Positions 14,977-23,869 are shown, numbered from the stretch's first letter. The stretch: 26,756 bases of DNA from an uncultured Chitinophaga sp. (GCF_937874145.1 NZ_CALNBI010000182.1:1-26756); one strand, 5' to 3'. Program-made: numbers and translations. The notes: generated by a model not told the origin, from the sequence alone.

Positions 14977-16566
14977 TCAAATTTCCATCCAAACCAACTG
15001 CACCGACTTATTCCGTTCCTCGGTAATCAGGCGCAAGGTCACATACCGGTTTTTATCGGGGTTGTACGCGGAAACAGGAAACAGTGCAAGGTTATGCTGA
15101 TTCTTCGCCGGCAGGCCAAAAAACAGCTCGCCCGTTGGGATTTGCTGATCGTTCAATGCAAACCGGTAGGCGTCACATTCACTCACCCACCGTACCGTTT
15201 TTATTTTACCTGCGGTGATACCTTCCCGGTTTTCCATGAAGTCGTTGTACAGCACAAATGGATTCCCCGCGTTGCGGAGGTACACGAAGGACTTGAACTG
15301 ATTCCCGGCGTACAGCGGCCAGGCGGCGTTTTCCATGTAATGATGATAGAAGGCTTTCGGCGCTTCGTCGTGCCGGTAGGAAGATACCACATGTTCCTTT
15401 GGCAGGTAGTAAAAACGCGTGAACCGGCCTTCCTTGTCAAAATCGGCGATAACCAGGCTGCCTACCGTTGCATACAGCACGGAATTGTAATTTCCTGAAT
15501 TCATATACGAAATCTCTTCCAGGGCAATGGAATAACTGCCATCCGCATGCACGAAAAGGTTGACGGGTGTGCCACGGAAATCGCCTTTCTTCCCGAACAG
15601 CGCCTTTGCCGCCGCGGCCGGTCCGCTGAAATAGGCTTCCTCCTTCTTCACTACATCCAGCGTCCGCGGATCGAAATCCGCCATCCATATCTCTCCGTAA
15701 TTCCCGGAGGTAGGGATGAACATCAGCACCAGGAAATTGCCGGAGGCTTTATTAAACTTGGTGATGGCGGATTTGACTTCCAGGTTATGGGTGAATTTCA
15801 CTTCCTTCACCTCCATCTTCCGGCTGCCGGCTTTCAGGGAGCCGACCAGCATCGTGTTTTGCTTATTGCTTTTACCTTTTTCACTGAAACCATATCCGAA
15901 GACCAGCGCATCTCCGTTCACGAACGCCATATCGAGATAGGTGATGAATTGATATTTCTGTTGGGGGAAAGCCAGGTAAGAACGGCCGGATATTTCATGA
16001 CCGGGTGTAAAAGTTACGACCTCAACCCGCTTGCTGCGGTCAGGCTCCGTACTATTAAACAACACGATGCCGTAGTGGTCGCTGTCGGGGTCTTTCTTTA
16101 CATAGAAGTCAGGCAAGGGCTGCCGGTTATATTCCATTTTCGTCCAGCTGAGCTTGCTGATTTTAGGCAATTCTCCCACCACGTCTTCTTTCCTGATAAC
16201 GCCTTTCGATCCGTCTATCACCAATCGGAAAAGCGTGGGTACGTTGTCGCGATGGTCCTGGATCAGGCACACCACATCGCCGTTCACTTCAAACATTCCT
16301 TCCACCGTAGGCTTCTCCAGCTTCCCATAGCGCGGCGACAATTTCTTATTGAGTTTATTCTGGTACTGGTCGTCGTACAACCGCATATCGATCCCATCTT
16401 TTTTGGTGACAACGATGAGGGCCGTGTTTCCGTTTTTCAGCTGGAGGATACGGGCATACCCTTCCTCGGGCTCAACGAATGGCTGGCTTTTGCCGACTTC
16501 CCTAAATTGGGAAAAGACTGCAAGATGCAGTAATACCAGCAGCATGCTGACGAAGGTGGTTTTCAT
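14977..16566 (-). CDS. Secreted protein of unknown function, tandem paralogue B
   Basis: 529 residues from the ATG at 16566; an upstream in-frame ATG would place 33 unrelated residues before an evident signal peptide (MKTTFVSMLLVLLHLAVFSQ). The mature protein starts FREVGKSQPFVEPEEGYARI and shows repeated strands of the type L-K-N-G-N-T...YD, suggesting a beta-propeller-like or beta-sandwich fold, and ends VQLVWMEI. The neighbouring gene encodes a protein of identical length with matching motifs throughout (KNGNT, the DG-x-KG turn after LVIDG, the DPDSDHYGI / DPNSDQYAV segment, PEEGYARI / PEDGFARV, and the LVWME tail). I do not recognise the family and see no catalytic motif. It is probably periplasmic or secreted. 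Confidence 0.8.
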   Translation of the reverse strand: MKTTFVSMLLVLLHLAVFSQFREVGKSQPFVEPEEGYARILQLKNGNTALIVVTKKDGIDMRLYDDQYQNKLNKKLSPRYGKLEKPTVEGMFEVNGDVVCLIQDHRDNVPTLFRLVIDGSKGVIRKEDVVGELPKISKLSWTKMEYNRQPLPDFYVKKDPDSDHYGIVLFNSTEPDRSKRVEVVTFTPGHEISGRSYLAFPQQKYQFITYLDMAFVNGDALVFGYGFSEKGKSNKQNTMLVGSLKAGSRKMEVKEVKFTHNLEVKSAITKFNKASGNFLVLMFIPTSGNYGEIWMADFDPRTLDVVKKEEAYFSGPAAAAKALFGKKGDFRGTPVNLFVHADGSYSIALEEISYMNSGNYNSVLYATVGSLVIADFDKEGRFTRFYYLPKEHVVSSYRHDEAPKAFYHHYMENAAWPLYAGNQFKSFVYLRNAGNPFVLYNDFMENREGITAGKIKTVRWVSECDAYRFALNDQQIPTGELFFGLPAKNQHNLALFPVSAYNPDKNRYVTLRLITEERNKSVQLVWMEI

Positions 16567-16640
16567 ATGATAGGAAATTATTGATGGTTTACAATGGTAC
16601 GGAGGACTTCCGCAGGGTTTCAGGCGGATATTTTTCATGA

Positions 16641-16676
16641 ACAAAGCCGGCGGCAGGAACCGCACACCGGCTTTGT
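16641..16676 (-). terminator. Hairpin downstream of the first 529-residue paralogue gene
   Basis: ACAAAGCCGG (16641-16650) pairs with CCGGCTTTGT (16667-16676) around a 16-base loop. It lies 16 bases after the stop at 16693. The T-run on the minus strand is poor, so some readthrough into the next paralogue is possible. The AAAGCCGGCGG core is shared with the hairpin at 14934. Confidence 0.5.
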
Positions 16677-16692
16677 TGCATCAAATGCTGGA

Positions 16693-18282
16693 TTATGGTT
16701 CCATCCAAACCAGGTGCACCTGCTTGGCTTTATGGATATCGAGGCGGAGGGTTACAAACACGTTAGCATCCTCGTCGAAATCGGAAATGGGCAGGAGCGC
16801 CAGGCGGTGATCCTTTCTGCCGCTGCCTTCCCCGAAAAGAAATTGCCTTTTCGGCACCATATCTTTTTCCAGGGGGAAGAAGAACGCGTCGGTTTCTTTA
16901 AGGCCTTTGATCTGGGTGAGCTTCCCTTTCTTCATTCTTTCCTCATTTTCTTCCAGGTCGTTGAAAAGCACGATTTCCTTTCCTTTGGAACGTATCAGCA
17001 CGAAGGTTTTGTACTGGTCGCCGTCGTTCATTTGAACGGCCCGTCCTTCCCGCGCGTCGTGGTAGAAAGAACGGGGATGCGCGGTCCATAAATGATGGTC
17101 TTTCGGGAGGAACCAGGATTTTTCCAGTTTGCCTTTCGCGTCGAAGTGCTTGACACCCATTTTGCCGGTGATCGTATAAGGCTTGCTGGAGGTGCCGTTG
17201 GTGAATGTATGTTGTTTCACTTCTATCTCTTCGAGCACCACTGTATAACTGCCGTCTTTATACACGAACATATTCACCGGCGCAGCCCCGAACTTCTCCC
17301 TGCGTCCGAAAAGCTCTTCCGCTTTGCTTTGCAGGTCGAACACGGTTATTTCGTCCATCTCTTTTGTATTCAGCTTTTTCGGGTCCATATTGAAGAGCCA
17401 TAGCTCCCCGCGGCCGTTGCTGTTTTTATACGGGGCAAATGCGAGCATCATGATGCTGCCGGTGGCCGTGTTGTACTTCAGGATGCCTTTGTGCAGGTCC
17501 TGGTCGCGGGTGAACTTCAGTTCCGTCAGTTGCACATCCGAATCGCCGGCCGTGAGCGTGGCCATGATGGCCGTATTCTCCTTACCGCCGCTGGCGCGGG
17601 TGTTTTTGGCGTAACCGAGGCAGTACACGGTAGGCCCAACGAAGGTCATATCCATGTAGCTGATGTACTTGTATTTATCGTCGGGGGATTTGTAATAGGC
17701 ACGGGCGGTTTCGTTATGATCACCATCATAAATCACCAGTTCGATGCGTTTGCTGCGGTCGCTTTCGAAGCTATTGAACATGGCTACGGCGTACTGGTCG
17801 CTGTTGGGATCTTTTTCCGCGAAGAAATCCGGCGGCTGCACGCCTCCGAACATCATGGCGTAACCGGATCCCATGTTGAGTTTCTTCAGTTCGCCGATGG
17901 TTTCTTCCTTGATGATGGTGCCTTTCGTCCCATCCACAATCAACCTGTGCAGTACGGGCGCTTTGGATTCGATTTCGCGGATCAGGAATACGATATTTCC
18001 CTTCACCTCAAAAACCGCTTCCACGTTGCCGCCTTTGATTTTGCCATATTTTGGGCGGAGCTGCTTCGCCACTTTCTGCTTATGTTTGGCGTCATAAATT
18101 TTCAGGCTGATGCCTTCCTTCAGGTCGAGAACGGCTAAAACGGTATTCCCGTTTTTCATCTGGATTACGCGGGCGAAGCCATCTTCCGGCTCCTGGAACG
18201 AATTACTTTTGGCAATTTCCTTAAACTGGGCGAACGCTGCGAGGTTGAGCAGCATCAACAGGCTGCTGAGCATTAATTTCAT
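16693..18282 (-). CDS. Secreted protein of unknown function, tandem paralogue A
   Basis: 529 residues with a signal peptide (MKLMLSSLLMLLNLAAFAQ, probably cleaved after AFA). The mature protein opens FKEIAKSNSFQEPEDGFARV and contains strand motifs MKNGNTVLAVLD and GISLKIYDAKHKQ, a LIVDGTKGTIIKEE turn, a KDPNSDQYAVAMFN segment and an FNMDPKKLN segment. It closes VHLVWMEP. It is clearly a duplicate of the next gene downstream on the same strand, with exactly equal length. A perfect -7 element lies 42 bases upstream of the ATG. The fold looks all-beta. No function can be assigned; the gene has diverged substantially from its twin, so both are probably maintained by selection. Confidence 0.82.
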   Translation of the reverse strand: MKLMLSSLLMLLNLAAFAQFKEIAKSNSFQEPEDGFARVIQMKNGNTVLAVLDLKEGISLKIYDAKHKQKVAKQLRPKYGKIKGGNVEAVFEVKGNIVFLIREIESKAPVLHRLIVDGTKGTIIKEETIGELKKLNMGSGYAMMFGGVQPPDFFAEKDPNSDQYAVAMFNSFESDRSKRIELVIYDGDHNETARAYYKSPDDKYKYISYMDMTFVGPTVYCLGYAKNTRASGGKENTAIMATLTAGDSDVQLTELKFTRDQDLHKGILKYNTATGSIMMLAFAPYKNSNGRGELWLFNMDPKKLNTKEMDEITVFDLQSKAEELFGRREKFGAAPVNMFVYKDGSYTVVLEEIEVKQHTFTNGTSSKPYTITGKMGVKHFDAKGKLEKSWFLPKDHHLWTAHPRSFYHDAREGRAVQMNDGDQYKTFVLIRSKGKEIVLFNDLEENEERMKKGKLTQIKGLKETDAFFFPLEKDMVPKRQFLFGEGSGRKDHRLALLPISDFDEDANVFVTLRLDIHKAKQVHLVWMEP

Positions 18283-18323
18283 ATAGCAAGGGATTATTTG
18301 AAAATCACATGGCTTTGGGCAGT

Positions 18324-18331
18324 CAAAGATA
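18324..18331 (-). promoter_or_regulatory. Candidate -7 element of the 529-residue paralogue pair
   Basis: Minus-strand TATCTTTG is a perfect TAnnTTTG match, 42 bases before the ATG at 18282. No clear -33 TTTG is present at the expected distance. Confidence 0.42.
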
Positions 18332-18505
18332 AACAGCCGATTCGGATTGCCGCCGGTATTTTCGTGTTGTCAGCCTGGCGATATTTCGCGTTTTCACTAC
18401 GCCCCCTCGTGGCCTTATTCCCAATCACTTACCGAACCATTTCAGGATCAGGATGTTATATCCCGGCATACAATTCGACTCTATCCCCCAAAAATACAAT
18501 TCACC

Positions 18506-19495
18506 ATGAGTCACAAAAACGATAAAGCGGCCGGCTATTCCGCCGACCCTCACCTTACCCCCGAAGTCAGAAAGTTCCTGGACATCCTCAACGCCCCGGG
18601 CAGCGTGCCGGTCGAAAGCCTCCCCGTCCCGGAAGCGCGGCAGGTGCTGACTACCGCCCAGCAGTCGTTCAAAACAGACGTCTCCGGCGTCACCGTCACC
18701 GAAAAAACTATCACTGCTGGAGATTTCACGCTGCTCCTGCACATCGTCAAGCCCGAGGGCGCCGCCCCCCTCCTCCCGGGATTCCTTTTCATCCACGGCG
18801 GCGGCTGGGTACTGGGCGATTTCCCCACCCATCAGCGCCTCGTTCGCGACCTCGTCGTGCATTCCGGCGCGGCCGCGGTATTCGTCAATTACACCCCAAC
18901 GCCCAATCAGCATTACCCCCGCGCGATCGACGAAATTTTCGCCGCCACGCAATGGCTCGCAGAAAATGGCCGGGAAATCGGGGTCGACGGTAACAACATC
19001 GCCATCGTGGGCAACAGCGTGGGCGGTAATATGAGCGCCGTCACCGCCATCCGCTGCAACGAAAAAGGCGGCCCGAAGCTTAAATGCCAGGTGCTCATGT
19101 GGCCCGTCACCAACGCCGATTTCGAGACCAAATCCTGGCGCCGGTACGGCGAACAGCGCTTCCTCACCGCCTCGCTCATGAAATGGATGTGGAGCCTGTA
19201 CACTACCAAAGACAGCCAGCGCGATGAGCCCTACGCTTCTCCCCTGCAGGCCGCGCCAGAACAACTGAAAGGCCTCCCGCCCACACTCATCCAGGTGGCG
19301 GAAAACGACATCCTCCGCTCCGAGGGAGAAGCCTACGGCCGGAAGCTCTCCGAAGCCGGCGTGCAGGCCACTACCATCCGGTACCTGGGCGTCATCCACG
19401 ACTGGGGCCTGCTGAACGGGCTCGCCCATCTCCCCGAAACCCGCTCCCTCGTGCTGCACGCGGCGGCGGAACTGAAATTCCATCTCGGACGGTAA
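18506..19495 (+). CDS. HSL-family alpha/beta-hydrolase (esterase/lipase)
   Basis: 329 residues from the ATG at 18506; an earlier in-frame ATG adds a Cys/Pro-rich stretch that does not resemble the family. Hormone-sensitive-lipase-type features are clear: oxyanion-hole HGGGW at His97-Trp101, nucleophile Ser171 in GNSVGG (GDSAGG is usual), Asp268 in AENDILR and His298 in VIHDWG. The protein lacks a signal peptide and should be cytoplasmic, hydrolysing short-chain esters or acetylated metabolites. It is transcribed divergently from the 529-residue paralogue pair. No catalytic residue is missing. The exact substrate cannot be told from sequence. Confidence 0.92.
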   Translation: MSHKNDKAAGYSADPHLTPEVRKFLDILNAPGSVPVESLPVPEARQVLTTAQQSFKTDVSGVTVTEKTITAGDFTLLLHIVKPEGAAPLLPGFLFIHGGGWVLGDFPTHQRLVRDLVVHSGAAAVFVNYTPTPNQHYPRAIDEIFAATQWLAENGREIGVDGNNIAIVGNSVGGNMSAVTAIRCNEKGGPKLKCQVLMWPVTNADFETKSWRRYGEQRFLTASLMKWMWSLYTTKDSQRDEPYASPLQAAPEQLKGLPPTLIQVAENDILRSEGEAYGRKLSEAGVQATTIRYLGVIHDWGLLNGLAHLPETRSLVLHAAAELKFHLGR

Positions 19496-19510
19496 TACTA
19501 TCCTTCTGCA

Positions 19511-19541
19511 TAAAAAAAAGGTTGCCCCTTAAAAGGCAACC
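19511..19541 (-). terminator. Intrinsic terminator, mainly minus strand
   Basis: GGTTGCC (19520-19526) pairs with GGCAACC (19535-19541) around an eight-base loop. On the minus strand it is followed by eight Ts (complement of 19512-19519). The plus side reads CGTTTTCGTTT, so it may also help end the esterase transcript. Confidence 0.68.
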
Positions 19542-19565
19542 GTTTTCGTTTATCGGCTATCCGTG

Positions 19566-19727
19566 TTACCGGAGCAGCAGAATATTATGCCGTTTCACCG
19601 GGCCGTTGATGATCATTAATTGGTACATGCCGTCGGGTACAGACGCAGGGATGTCGATCCGCACTTCGGTGAGCGAAGAGGGGTATATCTGGCGCTCGTG
19701 GCGGATTACAGCAGGCTGTGTAGGCAT
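19566..19727 (-). CDS. 53-residue ORF resembling a T9SS C-terminal sorting tail
   Basis: Reading the minus strand from the ATG at 19727 gives 53 codons ending TAA at 19566, 24 bases before a strong terminator. The C-terminal half (IDIPASVPDGMYQLMIINGP, then a basic and hydrophobic end, HNILLLR) follows the pattern of type IX secretion C-terminal domains: two strands around a DGxY turn, then a short strand ending in a basic residue. The usual long N-terminal cargo and the YPNP-type strand are missing or shortened (IYPSSLTEVRI). It starts 19 bases after the nitronate monooxygenase pseudogene. It is probably the remnant of a secreted protein whose body was deleted, but a genuine short peptide cannot be excluded. 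The resemblance was judged by eye only. Confidence 0.4.
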   Translation of the reverse strand: MPTQPAVIRHERQIYPSSLTEVRIDIPASVPDGMYQLMIINGPVKRHNILLLR

Positions 19728-19746
19728 GAACGTTAGGCGCTATAGC

Positions 19747-20699
19747 TTACCGCCAGGGGGCTGTGAGGGCTTCCATGAGATGGGCAGCTTTCCGGTGATG
19801 GAGGTTCGCTGCGCCCTGGCCTGCCCAGACAGCGGAGTATTCCAGGTTGCCCGTGTCCAGCGCTGCGTTCCGGATGGGCGCCATTAGTTGCGACTGTAAG
19901 GGAAACGGCGCCAGGTCTCCTTCCCTGCCGGCGAAGCGCGCGGCCAGTCCGGAGCGCACCGCCCGGGCGAGGCGGCCGGTGAAAACGCGCGTCAGTTCCG
20001 TATAGCGTGCGGCGGGTGAAAACAAGCGCTCGCGGTAGGCGGTGGAAGCCCCAGATTCCTCACAAGCCAGGAACGCCGTACCGATCTGCGCGGCGGAAGC
20101 GCCGAGGCGCAGCGCAGCGTCCACCCCTTCCGCATCGGAGATACCGCCGGCCGCGACGATCGGTTTGCGGATGATTTGCGATAACTGGCGCGTCAGCGCA
20201 AAGGTGCCATGCAGCGAATCTTCCGCTTCCCGAAGGAAGCTCGGCCGGTGGCCGCCGGCTTCGAACCCTGCCGCCACGATCACGTCCACGTTCGCCGCTT
20301 CCAAGGCCAGCGCTTCATCGGGGGTGGTGGCGGCGCCGGCCGTTATGATGCCCTGTTGCCTGCAGGCATCGAGGATGTGCTTGTCTGGGATGCCGAAAAC
20401 GAAGCTGAACACGGCGGGTTTCAGGGCCAGCACGGCTTCGGCCTGGCGTTCGAACTTGCTTTGGATGGAAATGGAAGGAGAAGGCAGCTCAATGCCGAGT
20501 TCGTTGAATATGGGCTGGAAATGGGATTTCACGGTTTTGAATGCCGCTTCAGTGTACTGTTGCCATACCCGCCGAGGCCGCCGGCATTCGTTACCGCCGC
20601 CACCAGCGCCGGCGTGGAAAGCCCCGCGCCCATGGGGCCCTGGAATACGGGATAACGGATCCCCAACATATCGGTAATGGCGTTCGGTTGCATCTTCAT
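19747..20699 (-). pseudogene. Nitronate monooxygenase (2-nitropropane dioxygenase family), frameshifted
   Basis: The N-terminal 57 or so residues (from MKMQPNAITDMLGIRYP to LVAAVTNAGGLGGYG) read in one frame. The rest, including the FMN-site motifs EAGGHRP, VAAGGISDAEGV and AAQIGTAF, reads in another frame until 19747. At about 20555-20566 (plus coordinates) the first frame runs on to a stop at about 20529, while the other frame gives QQYTEAAFKTVKSHF, a sensible continuation. Together they make a full-length TIM-barrel flavoprotein that would oxidise alkyl nitronates or related compounds. A one-unit loss of a TGGC repeat (TATGGCTGGCAACAG in the presumed ancestor) would explain the break. The catalytic His in AGGHRP is retained. 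The gene is a recent pseudogene, a phase-variant or a sequencing error; family assignment is secure. Confidence 0.85.
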
Positions 20700-20795
20700 G
20701 GCCAGTCGTTTATACTGCCAAGTTACCCCCATTTCACCAACTCGTTTGTGAGGATAGTCACGAATTGATGCGAAGGTTTATAGCACCGGAATGGT

Positions 20796-20803
20796 TATTT
20801 TTG
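20796..20803 (+). promoter_or_regulatory. Candidate -7 element of the methyltransferase gene
   Basis: TATTTTTG is a perfect TAnnTTTG match. A start site about seven bases on would leave a leader of roughly 10 bases before the ATG at 20821, and excludes the in-frame ATG at 20791 as the start. Confidence 0.45.
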
Positions 20804-20820
20804 TAGAAATCACCCGCCCC

Positions 20821-21558
20821 ATGAAAGATGTTTTCTCAGAACAATCCGGGGACTATGTAAAATTCCGGCCCCGGTACCCGGATGAGCTTTTCACGTACCT
20901 CCTGTCCCTCGTCCCCCATCCCGGCAGCGCCTGGGATTGCGGCACGGGCAACGGGCAAGTCGCCGAAAAACTCGCCACACATTTCCCGAAAGTGGAAGCG
21001 ACCGATATCAGCCGCCAGCAACTCGACAAGGCGCGCCCTCACCCACATATCCGCTACACCCTCCAACCCGCGGAGCAAACGGATTTCGCGGACGGTTCGT
21101 TCGACCTGGTGACCGTAGCGCAGGCCATTCACTGGTTCGATTTCGACGCGTTTTACAAGGAAGTCAACCGCACCCTGAAACCCGGCGGCGTCCTGGCCGT
21201 CATCGGATACGGACTGCTCCACATCACCCCCGAAATCGATACGGTGATCCGCAGGCTGTATGTCGATATCCTGGGCAAATACTGGGACCGCGAACGCAAG
21301 TACGTCGACGAAAACTATCTTACCATTCCATTCCCTTACCCGCCCGTCCAGACGCCTTTTTTTGCTTACAAGGAAACCTGGAGCTGGGGGCACCTGACCG
21401 GCTATCTTTCCACCTGGTCGGCCGTTCAGCATTATATGAAAGAACAGCAGCACGACCCCGTCGCCCTCATCGCTGACGACCTGAAGGCCGCCTGGGGCGA
21501 TCCCGCGGAACGCGAGGTGCATTTCCCCATCCTCCTGCGGATCGGCAAAATTGCTTAA
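20821..21558 (+). CDS. Class I SAM-dependent methyltransferase
   Basis: 245 residues from the ATG at 20821. It has a Rossmann-type methyltransferase fold: opening segment EQSGDYVKFRPRYP, SAM-binding motif I WDCGTGNGQVAEKLA, motif II acidic residue in VEATDIS, post-motif FDLVTVAQAIHWFD, and motif III KPGGVLAVIGYG. This pattern matches the Methyltransf_11-type family of small-molecule methyltransferases related to UbiE and the trans-aconitate group. No signal peptide is present, so it should be cytoplasmic. The methyl acceptor cannot be inferred. It is transcribed divergently from the nitronate monooxygenase pseudogene and converges, with nine bases between stops, on the heparinase-family gene. 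Confidence 0.88.
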   Translation: MKDVFSEQSGDYVKFRPRYPDELFTYLLSLVPHPGSAWDCGTGNGQVAEKLATHFPKVEATDISRQQLDKARPHPHIRYTLQPAEQTDFADGSFDLVTVAQAIHWFDFDAFYKEVNRTLKPGGVLAVIGYGLLHITPEIDTVIRRLYVDILGKYWDRERKYVDENYLTIPFPYPPVQTPFFAYKETWSWGHLTGYLSTWSAVQHYMKEQQHDPVALIADDLKAAWGDPAEREVHFPILLRIGKIA

Positions 21559-21567
21559 GCTGCCACA

Positions 21568-23433
21568 TCAGGGCTTCCAGGTGCGCCAGTCGTCCAGTTT
21601 CGGTACTTTGTTCAACCGCACGCCTTCGGGCAAAACATGTACAGTGAACGCGCCTTTGAACCCTTCTGGCAGGATGGCTTCAAAGCCGGTGAGGGTGGTC
21701 CCGGGATTGGGAGCGTCCCAGTCATGCACCGGTGCGGTAGACCAGGTTTGCAGTTTTACGGGAACCGGCGCATCGATCACCAGCCGCAGCGATTTGCCGT
21801 TCTTGCGCAGCACGATCGTCCGCTGCCCTTCCATTTCCACCTTAGCCGTCGTCAGCCAGCGCCATTGCAGGGTATCCGGACCGCTCCCTGCTTCCACTTC
21901 GTCGCGGATGATAGCCCGTTTGCCGTTAACCAGCGCCATGCCGCGGCGGGCTTTTTGCAGCTGGCCGGCATATGCGGCAGACATATCCGTGATGGCGAAC
22001 TGTTTGTTTTTAGTGTTTCCCGTAGCCGTGATATTGGCATGGCTTTCCACTTTTTGGAACGCACCGTTTATGGTGAGCGTGTTGTGCACGAGGTTGTTGT
22101 ATCGCATCACCTGCCAGCGCTGCCCGTTCTGCGCGCGGTTCCAGATGCTGAGGCCGCGGGTTTCGAGAGAATTATAATCCTGCATCCCCAGGTCGGAAGC
22201 CCAGCGCACGCCACCCCAGTCGAGCACGAAAGACCCTACGTCCATATGCGCATGCGCGATGCCGGGCGAGCCGGCTTTGAAACCGGCGAACAGGGCCGAG
22301 CTGTCGCCCCAGCCGCTGCGCATGAGGGCTACGGGCGTTTCGCCTTCGCCGGTCCAGAAGGTGGTATTGGGCGCGGGGACGGTGTTCAGGTCGATCTTCT
22401 TCCCCCACAACAGCATCGCGGGCAACAGGCGGTTGTTGGCATGCGCGCCAGGCCGCTGGAGGCGTTGCTTTTCTACGAATAACAACGAGGGGTCGCCGGT
22501 CTTTTCCGCGAACCAGCACATCGCCGGTTCCAGGCTGCCGCCGTTGCCGGCGTCGGAGAAGTTGAACGGCAGGCCGGTGGGGCCGGCCATATGTTGGAAA
22601 TAAGACGCGGTAGCAAGGAAGCCGGGTTGGCGGGAAAGGTTGAAATCGCTGCCCGTGAGGTTTTCCAGCGCGCTGATGAACAGCACGTTGAACGCGGTGC
22701 CGTATCCCCAATAGCTGTAACCTTCGGGATATGCGCCCGAGGGCTTGTAAGCCTCCATCGGCAACAGGATGCTGCGGATGCCGCGGTTGATGAGGTGCAA
22801 GCCCAGTTCCGGCGCGTCTTCATACACCGCCATAGAGCCGAACAGCATGCCCGCGTTGCAGACCTGGTTCCAGTTATGGTGGTCTCTCAGCCAGTTGCTG
22901 TTTTTCTTCTCGAGCGACGGCCGCATCCCTTTATCCAGGATCGCGGCGGTGATCTCGGAGCGCTGTGCGGGCGTGAGGCGGTCGAACAGCCAGTCGTACC
23001 CGATGGCCACGCCCATGGTCATCTCCGCCACGTCGAGGAAGTGGGAAGGGTTCCAGTCGGTGAAGGCGGAAACGGCCATCATTTCCTGGATGGCCCTGTC
23101 GGCAAAGCGCGCGTCTTTGGTGGTGCGCCAGGCGTAGGAAAGGAAGAACACCCGCCGCAGGCATTCCCGCGAGATCCCCAGCAGCCGCCTGCCGGTCATT
23201 TGCCTTTCCAGTACGGGCTGTGTGATGATTTTTTCGGATGCGTTGAGGATGGTGCGGTGCACTTCCTGGAAGGGACCGGGCCGGGAAATTTGCTGCTGGA
23301 TGAGCGGATCGTCGGCCGATTTCCAGAGGATGCGCGGATGGCCGGGCATGCGGAAACCGGCGGGCAGGGAATCGGTTTGGCCATGGGCCGCCAGCGACAG
23401 GCCCAGGCAGAGGAAAAGCCAGGATAGCTTCAT
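21568..23433 (-). CDS. Secreted heparinase II/III-family protein (polysaccharide lyase-like)
   Basis: 621 residues with a signal peptide (MKLSWLFLCLGLSLAAHG, mature start near QTDSLPAGF). Residues about 30-350 form an (alpha/alpha)-toroid domain with DHHNWNQVCNAG and YPEGYSYWGYGT motifs, typical of heparinase II/III-type lyases. The C-terminal part is a beta-sandwich carrying HAHMDVGSFVLDWGG and RWASDLG, the conserved heparinase_II_III signature, with His and Asp at the predicted metal or catalytic site. The family cleaves uronic-acid-containing polysaccharides such as heparinoids, alginate or related glycans by beta-elimination. The exact family (PL12, PL15, PL17, PL21 or another) and substrate cannot be assigned by eye. 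It stands alone, without SusC/SusD genes in view, and is probably periplasmic. Confidence 0.88.
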   Translation of the reverse strand: MKLSWLFLCLGLSLAAHGQTDSLPAGFRMPGHPRILWKSADDPLIQQQISRPGPFQEVHRTILNASEKIITQPVLERQMTGRRLLGISRECLRRVFFLSYAWRTTKDARFADRAIQEMMAVSAFTDWNPSHFLDVAEMTMGVAIGYDWLFDRLTPAQRSEITAAILDKGMRPSLEKKNSNWLRDHHNWNQVCNAGMLFGSMAVYEDAPELGLHLINRGIRSILLPMEAYKPSGAYPEGYSYWGYGTAFNVLFISALENLTGSDFNLSRQPGFLATASYFQHMAGPTGLPFNFSDAGNGGSLEPAMCWFAEKTGDPSLLFVEKQRLQRPGAHANNRLLPAMLLWGKKIDLNTVPAPNTTFWTGEGETPVALMRSGWGDSSALFAGFKAGSPGIAHAHMDVGSFVLDWGGVRWASDLGMQDYNSLETRGLSIWNRAQNGQRWQVMRYNNLVHNTLTINGAFQKVESHANITATGNTKNKQFAITDMSAAYAGQLQKARRGMALVNGKRAIIRDEVEAGSGPDTLQWRWLTTAKVEMEGQRTIVLRKNGKSLRLVIDAPVPVKLQTWSTAPVHDWDAPNPGTTLTGFEAILPEGFKGAFTVHVLPEGVRLNKVPKLDDWRTWKP

Positions 23434-23644
23434 AACGGAATTTTTTCTGATGGGTAAAATACGGCTTTGGCCGCGGCGCAGCGGGTTTATGTGACGAGCG
23501 GCCTTGCCATCGTGGAACGGTTACTTTATGGCCTCCCCGCATTGGCGAGGTAAATCCACAGGAAGCACCTGGCAGGCTATGTTTCACACCGGCATGGGCC
23601 TGCTGGCATACATTTTTCTTAAGGAAAAGAAAAACAGACAGGTT

Positions 23645-23869
23645 ATGAACAACAGGCATAAAAACCCGCTGCAAGGCATTCACCAGCCGGATCTGATGCA
23701 TCTGGCGGTAAAATTCAACGTATCGCTGCAAAAAGTAAAAGCGGCGGTATACACGCTTGGCAATGACTTACGCCAGATCGAAAACTGGCTGGCGCAAAGG
23801 CGGCAGTATATAGGCGCGGTTACTTTCGACGATCAGATGGGATCTTCGCGCAGGCGCTCGTCGGTGTAA
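23645..23869 (+). CDS. DUF3606-like small protein
   Basis: 74 residues from the ATG at 23645; a longer in-frame version starting at 23504 adds an unrelated N-terminus. The central part (DLMHLAVKFNVSLQKVKAAV, then LGNDLRQIENWL) matches the pattern of DUF3606: a polar helix, a V-S-x-x-x-L/V-x-x-A-V motif, a Gly turn and a final hydrophobic helix. The tail is Ser/Arg-rich (SSRRRSSV). DUF3606 proteins are short and of unknown function. The last 37 bases overlap, on the opposite strand, the C-terminal end of the thioesterase gene, so part of the tail composition comes from antisense coding. A weak -7-like TACATTTT occurs at 23609. Confidence 0.65.
   Translation: MNNRHKNPLQGIHQPDLMHLAVKFNVSLQKVKAAVYTLGNDLRQIENWLAQRRQYIGAVTFDDQMGSSRRRSSV

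Noticed and set aside
19522..19887. Plus-strand 121-residue reading frame downstream of the esterase
   Set aside because: It starts inside a terminator hairpin, runs antisense to the T9SS-like ORF and the nitronate monooxygenase 3' end, and its product is Cys/Arg-rich with no recognisable domain.
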